Positions 16,955 through 25,456 of a stretch of 64,000 nucleotides of DNA are shown in pieces; the first letter of the stretch is position 1, and every line of letters begins with the position of its first letter. Below the pieces are notes generated by a model. That model was not told the origin of the DNA and ran no database searches. It worked only from the letters and a program-made list of their open reading frames with translations. A program made the position numbers and the translations under genes. The DNA comes from Pontibacter sp. E15-1 (GTDB lineage: Bacteria; Bacteroidota; Bacteroidia; Cytophagales; Hymenobacteraceae), in assembly GCF_022601975.1 (NCBI RefSeq), contig NZ_JAKVIR010000027.1, forward strand, positions 1 through 64,000, given 5' to 3'.

Positions 16955-17725
16955 CTGGAAAATTCAGAAGAAAACAAGGCAGGGTCGGTAGAGATAGTTT
17001 TCTATACCGACCCTCTTTGCTGTTGGAGCTGGGCTTTTGAGCCCCAGTGGCGCAAACTGCGCTATACCTACAGCGGCAAGGTAAAATGGCGCTACATCAT
17101 GGGTGGGCTGCTGCCGAACTGGGAGACTTTCAACGACCCGATGAACGCAATTAGCCGCCCTCTGCAAATGGGGCCGCTGTGGCTGGAGGCAAAATACAGG
17201 TCGGGCATGCCCATCAACGACAGAATATGGTATGAGAACCCGCCCGCCTCGTCTTATCCGGCCTGCATCGCCGTGAAAGCCGCCGGGCTACAGTCGGCGG
17301 TGGCGGCAGAGGAGTACCTGCGGCAGGTGCGCGAGGCTGTGATGCTGCACGGCAAGGACATCTCGAAGTGGGAAGTGCTGCGGCAGGTAGGCCACGAACT
17401 GAGCGAGCGCAGCCCGGGCCTGCTGGACAGCGAGCAACTGCATGCGGACATGGCAAGCCCCGCTGCCCGAAAAGCGTTTGAACAGGATTTACAGCAAGTG
17501 CGTCTGCACGGTATCACCAGGTTTCCGGCGCTCACGATGCGAAGGGAAGGCCAGGATGCGGGCATCATGATGGTGGGCTACAGACCTTATGCCGCGCTGG
17601 AGCAGGCGCTAAAGCAAATAGCCCCTGACCTGGAGCCCATTCAACACTCCACCGATGAGCTGGAGCACAGAAGGTACTGGGGGAGCACCACACAGCGGGA
17701 AATAGAAGAAGCGATGAAAACCTAA
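16955..17725 (+). CDS. DsbA-family (COG3531-like) oxidoreductase with CTG start
   Basis: The frame is open from 16943 but has no ATG, GTG or TTG before the conserved thioredoxin-fold start. The best start is CTG at 16955, giving (M)ENSEENKAGSVEIVFYTDP, 256 residues in all. Using the ATG at 17099 would remove the first strand and the active site. The motif is DPLCCWSWAFEP: where relatives have CxxC, this has adjacent cysteines and Ser at the fourth position, so a monothiol or glutathione-like role is possible. There is no signal peptide, so it is cytosolic. It follows the Mn catalase closely, suggesting a shared redox-stress role. Confidence 0.75.
   Translation: MENSEENKAGSVEIVFYTDPLCCWSWAFEPQWRKLRYTYSGKVKWRYIMGGLLPNWETFNDPMNAISRPLQMGPLWLEAKYRSGMPINDRIWYENPPASSYPACIAVKAAGLQSAVAAEEYLRQVREAVMLHGKDISKWEVLRQVGHELSERSPGLLDSEQLHADMASPAARKAFEQDLQQVRLHGITRFPALTMRREGQDAGIMMVGYRPYAALEQALKQIAPDLEPIQHSTDELEHRRYWGSTTQREIEEAMKT
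16981..17014 (+). other. Hairpin inside the 5' end of the DsbA-like gene
   Basis: Arms of 14 bases (AGGGTCGGTAGAGA and TCTATACCGACCCT) match at 13 positions around a 6-base loop. The structure lies in the first coding codons and is followed by CTTTG, not a real T-run. It could end catalase transcripts, pause polymerase, or hide the ribosome-binding region of the downstream gene. Confidence 0.6.
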
Positions 17726-17903
17726 CGCGCTGCCTCGCCGTGTTTGCCAATAAAGGAAGGTATACGCATGGCGGCTAAAGATCTCGGTATGCCTCACTCA
17801 TCACCAATTGGGGTATAAGCCAGAAGGACACTGCCAGGTTGAGCGCTGCCTTTTATAACTGGTGCGTGTTTTGCATACGGAAGTAAATTTCAACCGAGTA
17901 ACA

Positions 17904-18497
17904 ATGAGCAAGTTAGGCTATATATACTGTGCGTATTTGATGGTTGTGCTGTTACTGGCAGGCTGCAAGCAGGCCAGCGATCTGAAAGCGTTTACCGAAG
18001 CGAAATACAGTTTGCTTGGGGTACACAACCTGAAACTGAACGGAGTGGATGTGATGCAGAAACGCAACCCCAGCGACTTTACCACCAGCGAAGGCGACAG
18101 CCTGCTTGCCTCTATTTCAGACAATACCCTCCAGGCCAGCACGACTCTTTCGCTGCAGGTGCAGATGCAGGAGCCGGATGTAGCCAGGCAAATGACGATC
18201 ACGCGGATGAAATGGCAGTTGCTGGTAGATGGAGAAGAAACGCTGCAGGGCGAGGTAAAGGAGTCACTTTACCTGCACGAGGGTCTGAACGAGCTACCGA
18301 TCCAGACACCGGTCATGATGTCGGAGACCGACGGGCTCCGCAATTACGAGGGGCTCTCCAAACTCATGACGATGCTCTCCCTGAAAAAGGATTTCCGGCA
18401 GCGGCTCATCTTCAAGATAAAGCCCACCGTGCAAACGCCGGTTGGAGAAGTGGAACTGCCGGAGTACATCCCGGTGTCTCAGTCAGTGCCCAGTTAA
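17904..18497 (+). CDS. Hypothetical lipoprotein, copy A of a paralogous pair
   Basis: The ATG at 17904 gives a lipoprotein signal MSKLGYIYCAYLMVVLLLAGC; an upstream in-frame ATG is unlikely. The 197-residue product shares a full-length pattern with the gene at 20917: a KAFTEAKYSL-like start, LNGVDVMQK, MKWQLLVDGEET and IKPTVQTPVGEVELP. The alternating beta pattern and the late 'TPVG.VELP' segment resemble LEA type 2/WHy-like domains, but this is tentative. It is probably anchored in an envelope membrane and facing the periplasm. Function is unknown. Confidence 0.72.
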   Translation: MSKLGYIYCAYLMVVLLLAGCKQASDLKAFTEAKYSLLGVHNLKLNGVDVMQKRNPSDFTTSEGDSLLASISDNTLQASTTLSLQVQMQEPDVARQMTITRMKWQLLVDGEETLQGEVKESLYLHEGLNELPIQTPVMMSETDGLRNYEGLSKLMTMLSLKKDFRQRLIFKIKPTVQTPVGEVELPEYIPVSQSVPS

Positions 18498-18575
18498 TCG
18501 ACTGCTTGTTTGCCTGAGCGCAACCAATCAGCCTACAACGCAACTTTTAGGTATAAACACGATCAAACTTAAACT

Positions 18576-18917
18576 ATGGAAAACAAACAACAGCAGGAAA
18601 ACGAGGAAACATACCAGCGCTTTACGGAACTGGTGAACATGGCACCTAAAGAGATTGAAGAATGGCTGAAAACGGATGAGTCGAAGCGCGTGGGGCAGGA
18701 CAGTGGCGACGGGGAGAGCATCGGGCACAAGTCCGGGCAGCGGATCATCGAAATAAAGCATAAGAAAAAGGCCGATCTAAATGAGCAAGACTATGGGCAC
18801 ATGCGCAAGGTGATCTCCTACATCAGCCGCCACACCGCCCAGGAGCCAGCGCACGACAAGGAAACCAGCAACTGGCGCTACAGCCTCAAGAACTGGGGCC
18901 ATGACCCGATGAAGTAA
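18576..18917 (+). CDS. DUF3140 domain protein
   Basis: A 113-residue soluble protein matching DUF3140 over its length: FTELVNMAPKEIEEWLKT, the SIGHKSGQRIIEI segment, HMRKVISYISRH, and the C-terminal WRYSLKNWGHDPMK. The family is found in bacteria and fungi, often near stress genes, with no proven activity. It is 79 bases downstream of lipoprotein A and is followed by a small hairpin terminator. Confidence 0.88.
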   Translation: MENKQQQENEETYQRFTELVNMAPKEIEEWLKTDESKRVGQDSGDGESIGHKSGQRIIEIKHKKKADLNEQDYGHMRKVISYISRHTAQEPAHDKETSNWRYSLKNWGHDPMK

Positions 18918-18933
18918 CGGTGTCACGCACATA

Positions 18934-18964
18934 GAAGGCTGTCTGTTTAGGCAGCCTTTACTTT
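18934..18964 (+). terminator. Terminator after DUF3140 gene
   Basis: AAGGCTGTC pairs with GGCAGCCTT (one wobble) around a short loop, followed by TACTTTT. It lies about 17 bases after the stop. Confidence 0.6.
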
Positions 18965-19135
18965 TGGGACATCCTCGGGAATGTGTTTTCGTGGGGAACG
19001 GCAAGGCTGGGGCGGCAGGTAATGGATAGGATACGAGCAAACTGGCAAAGTACTTGCTATTATACTATCCGTTGCGGCGCTTCCGTTTTAGCTGTAGCAC
19101 CCACACGCACGACTATACTTTCAGATATGCCATAC

Positions 19136-20029
19136 ATGAAAAAACTTACGTTACTGCTGGGGCTGGTGATGGCCCCTCTGCTGGGCCAGGTGGCTCTCGC
19201 CGTTCCGGCTCCCGCTCCCGAAGCAAACACGGCCACCACTGTTGGGGCCCGCGACATTGTACAGGAAATAATCAACGTGATTGGGTTGAAGCCCCGGTTT
19301 GAACTGCAGGCAGCCAATATCGACAATGCCGCTGCCGTGGTATACAATGGCAAACGGTATATCCTTTACAACGAGCGCTTTCTGGCCTCTATCAACAATG
19401 CTGTGCATACCGACTGGGGCGGCGTGAGCATCCTGGCCCATGAGATCGGGCATCACCTCAACGGCCACACCCTGAGCCGGAGCGGCAGCAACCCCGCAGA
19501 CGAACTGGAGGCCGATGAGTTCTCGGGTTTCGTGCTGCGCAAAATGGGGGCCAGTATGGCGGAGGCCCAGGCAGCCATCGATCTGCTGTCGGATGACGAA
19601 ACATCCCGGACACACCCAGGCAGGCGCTACCGTTTGGCCGCAATCAGCAAGGGTTGGCAAAGCGCAAACCAGCAGCTGTTGGCCAGCGCCCAAGGTCCCC
19701 AACCAGATCAGCGTGCCATTGCCTCCAGACCAGAGACTGCAGCGCGCGCGCAGGCTGCCCCTTCTTCGCAGCGGGTAGCACTGGACAGACGCAGCGTCTT
19801 GACGCGGGTGAGCTTTAACAAAGCGCCGCAGGAGCAGTTTTACCTGACCACGCGCCTCAACCTGGTGCACATGACGGCAGAGGGCGTGCGCGTGATTGGC
19901 AAGCTGACCAAAACCAACAATCCGAATTACCCCTATTATATCCAGAGTGATTACCTTGACACCGTTTTTGTGACGGACGAGGGCTATTTGGTAAACCGGC
20001 GGGGCCAGAAAGTCGGGCACCTGTCTTAG
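19136..20029 (+). CDS. M48-family zinc metalloprotease
   Basis: A 297-residue exported protease. The start at 19136 gives the signal peptide MKKLTLLLGLVMAPLLGQVALA. HEIGH at residues 102-106 provides the two zinc histidines and catalytic Glu, and EADE at 125-128 the third ligand, as in M48 (BepA/HtpX-like) proteases. The remaining part is a low-complexity Ala/Gln/Arg linker (about 200-230) and a small C-terminal beta domain ending GYLVNRRGQKVGHLS. No membrane helices follow the signal. It probably works in periplasmic or outer-membrane protein quality control. Confidence 0.87.
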   Translation: MKKLTLLLGLVMAPLLGQVALAVPAPAPEANTATTVGARDIVQEIINVIGLKPRFELQAANIDNAAAVVYNGKRYILYNERFLASINNAVHTDWGGVSILAHEIGHHLNGHTLSRSGSNPADELEADEFSGFVLRKMGASMAEAQAAIDLLSDDETSRTHPGRRYRLAAISKGWQSANQQLLASAQGPQPDQRAIASRPETAARAQAAPSSQRVALDRRSVLTRVSFNKAPQEQFYLTTRLNLVHMTAEGVRVIGKLTKTNNPNYPYYIQSDYLDTVFVTDEGYLVNRRGQKVGHLS

Positions 20030-20037
20030 ACGACGGC

Positions 20038-20073
20038 AAAGCAGCCGCACCTTCCGCGAGGTGCGGCTGCTTT
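20038..20073 (+). terminator. Terminator after the M48 protease gene
   Basis: A perfect 15-base stem (AAAGCAGCCGCACCT with AGGTGCGGCTGCTTT) around a 6-base loop, 9 bases after the stop codon. Confidence 0.8.
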
Positions 20074-20142
20074 GTGATAGGGTAAATGCGAAGCTTTTGG
20101 TATATTGCTGCTGCTACCTCATCTGCCTAAACCTGCCGAAAC

Positions 20143-20859
20143 ACGAAAAAAACACTTCTCCCCGCACTTCTGTTTACCTTTGCCACACTGCTTTCCAGCT
20201 GCCAGGACGGTGGAATAGGGTGTTTGCAGGGGCAAGGCGATACCGTGACCCGGACGCTGGACATTCGTGACTTCGAGGGTGTGACGGTCAGCGGCGACAT
20301 GCGCGTTTTTATTAAGAAAGGCAGCCCGCAGCAGGTAGAGGTCAAAGGCCAGCCCAATGTTCTGGATGAGCTGGAAACAGCCGTGAGCGGACAGGTATGG
20401 GATATCGCTTTTGCCCGCTGCCTCCGTAACCACCAGACAGTACAGGTGTTTATCACGGTGCCCGAGCTGCGCAAAGCACATATCGGAGGCTCCGGGTATG
20501 TGGAACTGGAAGACAGGTTTAAGGCCGACGATTTTGACGCCAGCGTTTCAGGATCGGGCAGCATGAAGCTAAAGCTCAATACAGACCGGCTGACTTCCCG
20601 TATCAGTGGCTCCGGGTATATAGAGGCATCCGGGAAAGCCGACAGGCAGGAGATCGCCATATCGGGCTCCGGTAACCAGAACAGCTACGGCCTCACTTCA
20701 AAAGAAACTGAAGTAGAGATTTCGGGATCGGGCAAAGCCCAGGTTTTTGTGAAAGACCGCCTGGATGTAGACATCAGCGGCAGTGGCCGCGTGCTTCACA
20801 AAGGCAATGCCAAGGTCAACGCGTCTGTGTCCGGCTCCGGAAAGGTAATCGGTGAGTAA
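20143..20859 (+). CDS. DUF2807 (GIN domain) lipoprotein with ACG at the start position
   Basis: The frame opens at 20131 and the natural lipoprotein signal is (T)KKTLLPALLFTFATLLSSC, where ACG at 20143 occupies the place of ATG. A TTG at 20224 is the next usable codon but would discard the signal and lipobox. The mature part is a DUF2807 putative auto-transporter adhesin head-like beta-solenoid: six turns each carry (I/V)SGSG, for example ISGSGYIEAS and ISGSGKAQVF. Such proteins are envelope lipoproteins of unknown role in Bacteroidota. Either a non-canonical start is used or the gene is damaged. Confidence 0.72.
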   Translation, partial: TKKTLLPALLFTFATLLSSCQDGGIGCLQGQGDTVTRTLDIRDFEGVTVSGDMRVFIKKGSPQQVEVKGQPNVLDELETAVSGQVWDIAFARCLRNHQTVQVFITVPELRKAHIGGSGYVELEDRFKADDFDASVSGSGSMKLKLNTDRLTSRISGSGYIEASGKADRQEIAISGSGNQNSYGLTSKETEVEISGSGKAQVFVKDRLDVDISGSGRVLHKGNAKVNASVSGSGKVIGE

Positions 20860-20916
20860 CGAGTTTATACATCAAATCGGCAGCGGCGCGGTGCCGCCAC
20901 TTTAATTTGTTTAAAT

Positions 20917-21498
20917 ATGCGTGTAAGAGTAAAAAACTGTTTGCTGCTGCTGGTACTGCTGGTACTGGGTGTGGCATGCAAAACCAAAAGCGACGTAGAC
21001 GCTTTTAAAGAGGCAGATTATAGCCTGCAGCAGATTGACAAAGTGGAGGTGAATGGCGTAGACCTGATGCAAAAGAAAGGGCCTAATGATTTCTCGTTTA
21101 GCGATGCCGCCAGGCTCTTCTCGGCTGTCTCGGCGAATAACCTCAGCGCTATCTCTACCTTGGGGCTGAACGTGTCGCTGGGTGAGGGGAACGAAAGCCG
21201 CAGCATGACCGTGACACAGCTGAAGTGGCAGCTACTGGTGGACGACCAGAAAACCGTGAGTGGGCTCGTGGATGAGCCTGTGGAGCTAAAGAACGGCCTT
21301 AACCTGATTACGGTACGCTCCCCGCTGAAGCTGGCAGAGGTGAATGGCCGCACCGACCTCAACAGCCTGCTGCAACTGGCCACGCTCCTGAACCAGGAGA
21401 AAGCCGACCGGCCAAAAGTAGTGCTGCAAATCAAGCCGACTATCCTGACCTCTGTCGGCCCTTTTGAGTTACCGGCTTTTATCAATATAAAAAACTAG
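20917..21498 (+). CDS. Hypothetical lipoprotein, copy B of a paralogous pair
   Basis: A 193-residue lipoprotein with signal MRVRVKNCLLLLVLLVLGVAC. It aligns end to end with the 17904-18497 product: DAFKEADYSL, VNGVDLMQKKGPNDF, LKWQLLVDDQKT, GLNLITVRSPLKL and IKPTILTSVGPFELP. The pair probably arose by duplication, with four genes' length of unrelated sequence now between them. Function is unknown; a periplasm-facing beta-sandwich of the LEA type 2 kind is a guess. It follows the DUF2807 gene by 57 bases. Confidence 0.75.
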   Translation: MRVRVKNCLLLLVLLVLGVACKTKSDVDAFKEADYSLQQIDKVEVNGVDLMQKKGPNDFSFSDAARLFSAVSANNLSAISTLGLNVSLGEGNESRSMTVTQLKWQLLVDDQKTVSGLVDEPVELKNGLNLITVRSPLKLAEVNGRTDLNSLLQLATLLNQEKADRPKVVLQIKPTILTSVGPFELPAFINIKN

Positions 21499-21645
21499 CC
21501 CAGAAGGCATCTTCCTGCCGGTTCATACCTATCGCGTCTGTTCATCCGGGTGGGCTCATAAAATAGGGCCGATTCCAGTCCTCAATTTATACCTGCCCGA
21601 GGCCAAACACGTTTCCTGCCCATCACCATCCTGACACCACTTCAC

Positions 21646-22557
21646 ATGAAATTACTTACAGCGCTTCTGCTGATGGCTTTGCCTTACCTGGCAGCGGCCC
21701 AAAAACAACCGCTGGATCAGGCGCAGTTGCTGCACGACGTGCGGGTGCTCTCCGCTGACTCCATGGAAGGGCGGCTGAGCGGGAGCAAGGGCAGCAAGAT
21801 GGCGCAGGCCTACATCCTGGGGCGTTTCCGTCAACTTGGGCTGAAGCCGTACGGGCAGGGGTATACCCAGCATTTTAAAATCGAGAATGACAAAAACCCC
21901 GTGGTGCAGGCAACCAATCTCATCGCCTACCTGCCCGGAAGCACGGCCAAAGCCATCGTAATCACAGCGCATTATGATCATGTGGGTATCCAGAAAGGGG
22001 AGGTGTATAACGGGGCCGACGACAATGCCTCGGGAGTGGGAGCCCTGCTGGCAATAGCGGACTATTTTGCCCGGCACAAGCCGCAGCACACACTTATTTT
22101 CGCGGTGCTGGACGGCGAGGAAATGGGGCTTCAGGGAGCAAATGCTTTTCTGGAGAATCCCCCGGTTCCGCTGCATCAACTCCTGCTAAACGTGAACATG
22201 GACATGCTCAGCATCAACGATAAAGGTGAGCTATATGCCAGTGGCACATCCCATTACCCGTCGCTGGTGCCGTTCCTGCGTCAGGTAAAGGCGTTGCCGC
22301 AGGCCCGGCTGGTGCTTGGCCACGATCTGCCGGAGCAGGGGCACGACGACTGGACCTCCCAGTCAGACCATTTCCAGTTTCACAAGCGCGGCATCCCCTA
22401 TGTATACTTCGGTGTGGAGGACCATCCGCATTACCACCAGCCTTCTGACACATACGCGCAGGTAAACAAGGCCTTTTACCCGGCTGCAGCTGCCCTTGTG
22501 CTGGATTTTGTGCGGATAATGGACAAAAAAGCCTCGCTCTTGCCCGTTAGGCAGTAA
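21646..22557 (+). CDS. M28-family zinc aminopeptidase
   Basis: A 303-residue exported enzyme with signal peptide ending YLAAAQK. Zinc ligands are in the expected places: TAHYDHVG (His109), NGADDNASG (Asp125), DGEEMG (Glu158-159 with catalytic Glu), VNMDM (Asp) and a late SDHFQFHKRGIPYVY histidine. M28 enzymes cut N-terminal residues from peptides or act on cyclic glutamyl substrates. The first part (about 20-95) is the usual linker before the catalytic core. It seems to be a single-gene unit. Confidence 0.92.
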   Translation: MKLLTALLLMALPYLAAAQKQPLDQAQLLHDVRVLSADSMEGRLSGSKGSKMAQAYILGRFRQLGLKPYGQGYTQHFKIENDKNPVVQATNLIAYLPGSTAKAIVITAHYDHVGIQKGEVYNGADDNASGVGALLAIADYFARHKPQHTLIFAVLDGEEMGLQGANAFLENPPVPLHQLLLNVNMDMLSINDKGELYASGTSHYPSLVPFLRQVKALPQARLVLGHDLPEQGHDDWTSQSDHFQFHKRGIPYVYFGVEDHPHYHQPSDTYAQVNKAFYPAAAALVLDFVRIMDKKASLLPVRQ

Positions 22558-22832
22558 AAAATTAATGTTTCCAACAGCGGTGTCCGCATACGCACTCCTA
22601 TTTACAGTGTCCTCTCCTGAGCGGGGTATAAGCATTAGCTTATTTAGATATAAAGATGAAATAATCGATTTTTGTTCATCCTTATGGCCAACCCGACGTA
22701 GAAAGGGGAAACTTCTTCGCAGTAGCGTCCACCGAATAGCGGTATGCAAGCTATGTTTTGTGAGGACTCGGCTATATTTGAATCTTGCGAGGAAGCCTTC
22801 ATGTACCACTAACCAGTAAACCCTGTCTTGAT

Positions 22833-23600
22833 ATGAACAGGAATTTTTACCCTTTCCTTCTGTTTTTTTTCCTGATCAACCTCCATTTCAGTGCTTCCGG
22901 CCAATCCATTCTGAGCCGGCGAAGCGGTATCAGCAAAGTGCCGGAGCGGGGCATCGTTATGATGGTGGGAGGCGGCCTGACCGCTGTGAGAAGCAGCATC
23001 TGCGGTAGCCCCAGTTGCAACGATTTCGGACCGACGGTAGGTGTGGGGGCGCTGTACAAACTATCCCCATTGCTTGGGGTGAGCGGCCAGCTAGACTATG
23101 CCCGCCTAGGCGCCAGCGAGAAAGACCCGCGCCGCCCCCTGGACGTTTCCTTTCGCTCAGAAGTGATTTCTCTTTCCCTGACCGGGGTATATAACCTGCT
23201 CGACAGCTACGCTGGCAGCGCCGGGTACCGCTCTACCCGCAAGCGCTTTATAGTGCCATACGCCCGGGCTGGTGTCGGCTTTATTTATTATACCCCTACC
23301 TCGTTTCCGGGGCAGGAGCGCCTGAATGATTCTCAGACCACCTACGACCCGGAGAAAAATTATCCGGCTCTGGCCCTGGCCATACCTTTTGGCGGGGGGC
23401 TGCGCTTTAGAGTAAACGACGAGTACAGCGTGGCCACCGAGGTAATGTACCATATCACCTCCACCGATTACCTGGATAACATTGGCCCCGAACTGCTGCC
23501 TGCTGCCTCCAAAGACCATTATATGCTGGCGGCTGTCAAGCTGATGTATACCCCAAAATTTCAGAACAAGATCTTTTCCAAGAAATACTCCTCCCGCTAA
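22833..23600 (+). CDS. Hypothetical outer-membrane beta-barrel protein
   Basis: The ATG at 22833 gives the signal MNRNFYPFLLFFFLINLHFSASGQ. The 255-residue product shows the alternating hydrophobic pattern of a porin-family barrel: VGVGALYKLSPLLGVSGQLDYARLG, RFIVPYARAGVGFIYY and YSVATEVMYHIT strands. A CGSPSC pair near residue 65 may form a disulfide. No closer family is recognised. A TATATTTG box (22773-22780) upstream fits a -7 element, although no TTTG lies at the right distance before it. Confidence 0.68.
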   Translation: MNRNFYPFLLFFFLINLHFSASGQSILSRRSGISKVPERGIVMMVGGGLTAVRSSICGSPSCNDFGPTVGVGALYKLSPLLGVSGQLDYARLGASEKDPRRPLDVSFRSEVISLSLTGVYNLLDSYAGSAGYRSTRKRFIVPYARAGVGFIYYTPTSFPGQERLNDSQTTYDPEKNYPALALAIPFGGGLRFRVNDEYSVATEVMYHITSTDYLDNIGPELLPAASKDHYMLAAVKLMYTPKFQNKIFSKKYSSR

Positions 23601-23718
23601 ACAGGCTCCTAGTTAGCAGCGCACCAAACCGCTGTGTCGGGCTGCCGTAAAAAAGAGGGCCACAGTGCCTGCACCATCGGCAGTGTGCTCCGGGCGCTCA
23701 ATTCAAAAATTTATACTT

Positions 23719-24738
23719 ATGAAATCAGACGAAAAGAAGAAGCTGTGGTGGCTGGCCGCCGGTGCGGGTGCCCTGTTGGCCGCCCGGGCCGTGGGCAGAA
23801 AAATGACAGCCTACGACTTTAACAATAAAACTGTGCTGATCACGGGCGGCTCGAGGGGGCTGGGGCTGGTGATGGCCCGCCAACTGGCTGCCGAGGGCGC
23901 GCGCCTTGTGCTCTGCGCCCGAGATGCCATGGAACTGGAGAATGCCCGCCTGGAACTGGCCGGGAAAGGGGCAGAGGTGCTGGTGCAGCAGTGCGATGTG
24001 ACGGTTCAGCAGGAAGTGGACGACATGATCACGAACGTGCAGAACGAGTACGCGCCAATAGATGTGCTCATAAACAACGCCGGGGTGATCCATGCCGGGC
24101 CCGTGGCGGAAATGACGGTGGAGGATTTCGATGAGGCAATCAAAACGCATTATTGGGGGCCCATTTATACCATACTGGCGGTATTACCTGCCATGAAAGC
24201 GCGCGGCGAGGGGATGATCCTGAACGTGGCCTCCATCGGTGGCATCATCAGCGTGCCTCACCTGGTTCCTTACAGCGCGAGCAAGTTTGCGCTGGTCGGG
24301 TTGTCTGAGGGCCTGCGGGCCGAGCTGAAGCAGTATAACATAAAGGTAACCACGGCCACGCCCGGCCTTATCCAAACCGGAAGCCCAGGCCATGCCATCA
24401 TGAAAGGGCAGCATAAAAAGGAATATGCGCTGTTTAAGATCATGGACTCCAGCCCGCTGACCTCTGTGAGCGCGGAGGCGACGGCCCGCAAGATACTGGA
24501 TGCCCTGCGCCACGGCGACGCACAGGTAACGACCACGCTGCCCGCGCGGCTGGGGGCTTTGCTTCACGGCTTGTCCCCGGAGTTTATGACGGATATGTTC
24601 GGGTTGATGAACCGGTGGCTGCCCGGCGAGGGCGGGATCGGCAAGCAAAGGACAACTGGCAGCGAAAGCGAGTCGGCGCTGTCGGAGTCTTTCCTAACCA
24701 AACGGACACAGCAGGCGGCACAGCGCAACAACGAATAA
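23719..24738 (+). CDS. Membrane-anchored SDR family oxidoreductase
   Basis: A 339-residue short-chain dehydrogenase. The start at 23719 gives MKSDEKKKLWWLAAGAGALL, a short N-terminal hydrophobic anchor. Next come the cofactor loop TGGSRGLGLVMA, NNAG, the catalytic Ser region (NVASIGG) and YSASK. The C-terminal 60 residues are longer than in simple SDRs and end in a charged tail. NADP(H) use is likely from the Arg after the glycine motif; the substrate is unknown. The NUDIX gene follows 64 bases later. Confidence 0.87.
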   Translation: MKSDEKKKLWWLAAGAGALLAARAVGRKMTAYDFNNKTVLITGGSRGLGLVMARQLAAEGARLVLCARDAMELENARLELAGKGAEVLVQQCDVTVQQEVDDMITNVQNEYAPIDVLINNAGVIHAGPVAEMTVEDFDEAIKTHYWGPIYTILAVLPAMKARGEGMILNVASIGGIISVPHLVPYSASKFALVGLSEGLRAELKQYNIKVTTATPGLIQTGSPGHAIMKGQHKKEYALFKIMDSSPLTSVSAEATARKILDALRHGDAQVTTTLPARLGALLHGLSPEFMTDMFGLMNRWLPGEGGIGKQRTTGSESESALSESFLTKRTQQAAQRNNE

Positions 24739-24802
24739 CGCAGTGCACGCATCAGAATGTACTTCATTGCCGGGTATATACCCCACCAAGTTTAAGGATA
24801 TC

Positions 24803-25318
24803 ATGGAAATCAAGAAAAAAGAGCGCGTTTACGACGGCTATTTCAAAATAAACAAACTGACGGTTGCGCAAAACGGGCATACCTTCACGCGCGAGCAGTT
24901 TGACCGGGGCCACGCTGTTGCCGCGCTGGTGTATGATACTGAGAAGAAGGAGTATATCCTGACAAGGCAGTTCAGGGTGGGGCCTGAGTCGGAGTTGGTA
25001 GAGGTGGTGGCCGGTATGATTGACGCGGGCGAGACACCCGAGGAAAGCATTAGGCGCGAGATAGAGGAGGAAATCGGATACCACGTAAACCGGCTGCAGC
25101 ACCTGCACACCTTTTACTCCTCGCCGGGCGGCACAACCGAGAAAGTGGAGCTGTATTTTGCCGAGGTATCCCGGCAACACGCCACCGGAGGAGGCAACCC
25201 ACATGAGCACGAGCAAATAGAAATTGTGCGCTATACCGAAGCGGAACTGGATGCACTTGTAACGGCAGATGCCAAAACCATCATCGCGCAGCAATGGGCA
25301 AAGCTGCACCGCAGGTAA
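24803..25318 (+). CDS. NUDIX hydrolase, ADP-sugar pyrophosphatase-like
   Basis: A 171-residue enzyme; the start at 24803 gives MEIKKKERVYDGYFK. The Nudix box is intact, running from GMIDAGETPEES to REIEEEIGY. The upstream EVVAGMID and following FYSSPGGTTEKVELYFAE match the ADP-ribose/GDP-mannose pyrophosphatase subgroup, where a Gly-rich loop follows the box. It hydrolyses nucleotide-diphosphate-linked compounds to nucleoside monophosphate and a phosphorylated partner. It is followed by a strong bidirectional hairpin. Confidence 0.9.
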   Translation: MEIKKKERVYDGYFKINKLTVAQNGHTFTREQFDRGHAVAALVYDTEKKEYILTRQFRVGPESELVEVVAGMIDAGETPEESIRREIEEEIGYHVNRLQHLHTFYSSPGGTTEKVELYFAEVSRQHATGGGNPHEHEQIEIVRYTEAELDALVTADAKTIIAQQWAKLHRR

Positions 25319-25333
25319 GCCTGCCAGCCCGGT

Positions 25334-25390
25334 ATATAAATCAAAAGCGCGAGGCTGGGACTAAACCGGCTTCGCGCTTCTGATTTATAT
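25334..25390. terminator. Bidirectional terminator between NUDIX and lipoprotein genes
   Basis: Nineteen-base arms (25334-25352 and 25372-25390) match at 18 positions, with AAGCGCGA/TCGCGCTT at the core and A/T-rich outer ends. This serves both convergent genes. Confidence 0.8.
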
Positions 25391-25456
25391 GCAGTTTTGT
25401 GATAAACGTAGCTTTAGGCACTCCGCAATACTTGCGTTGAAAGGATTACAGTGCAT

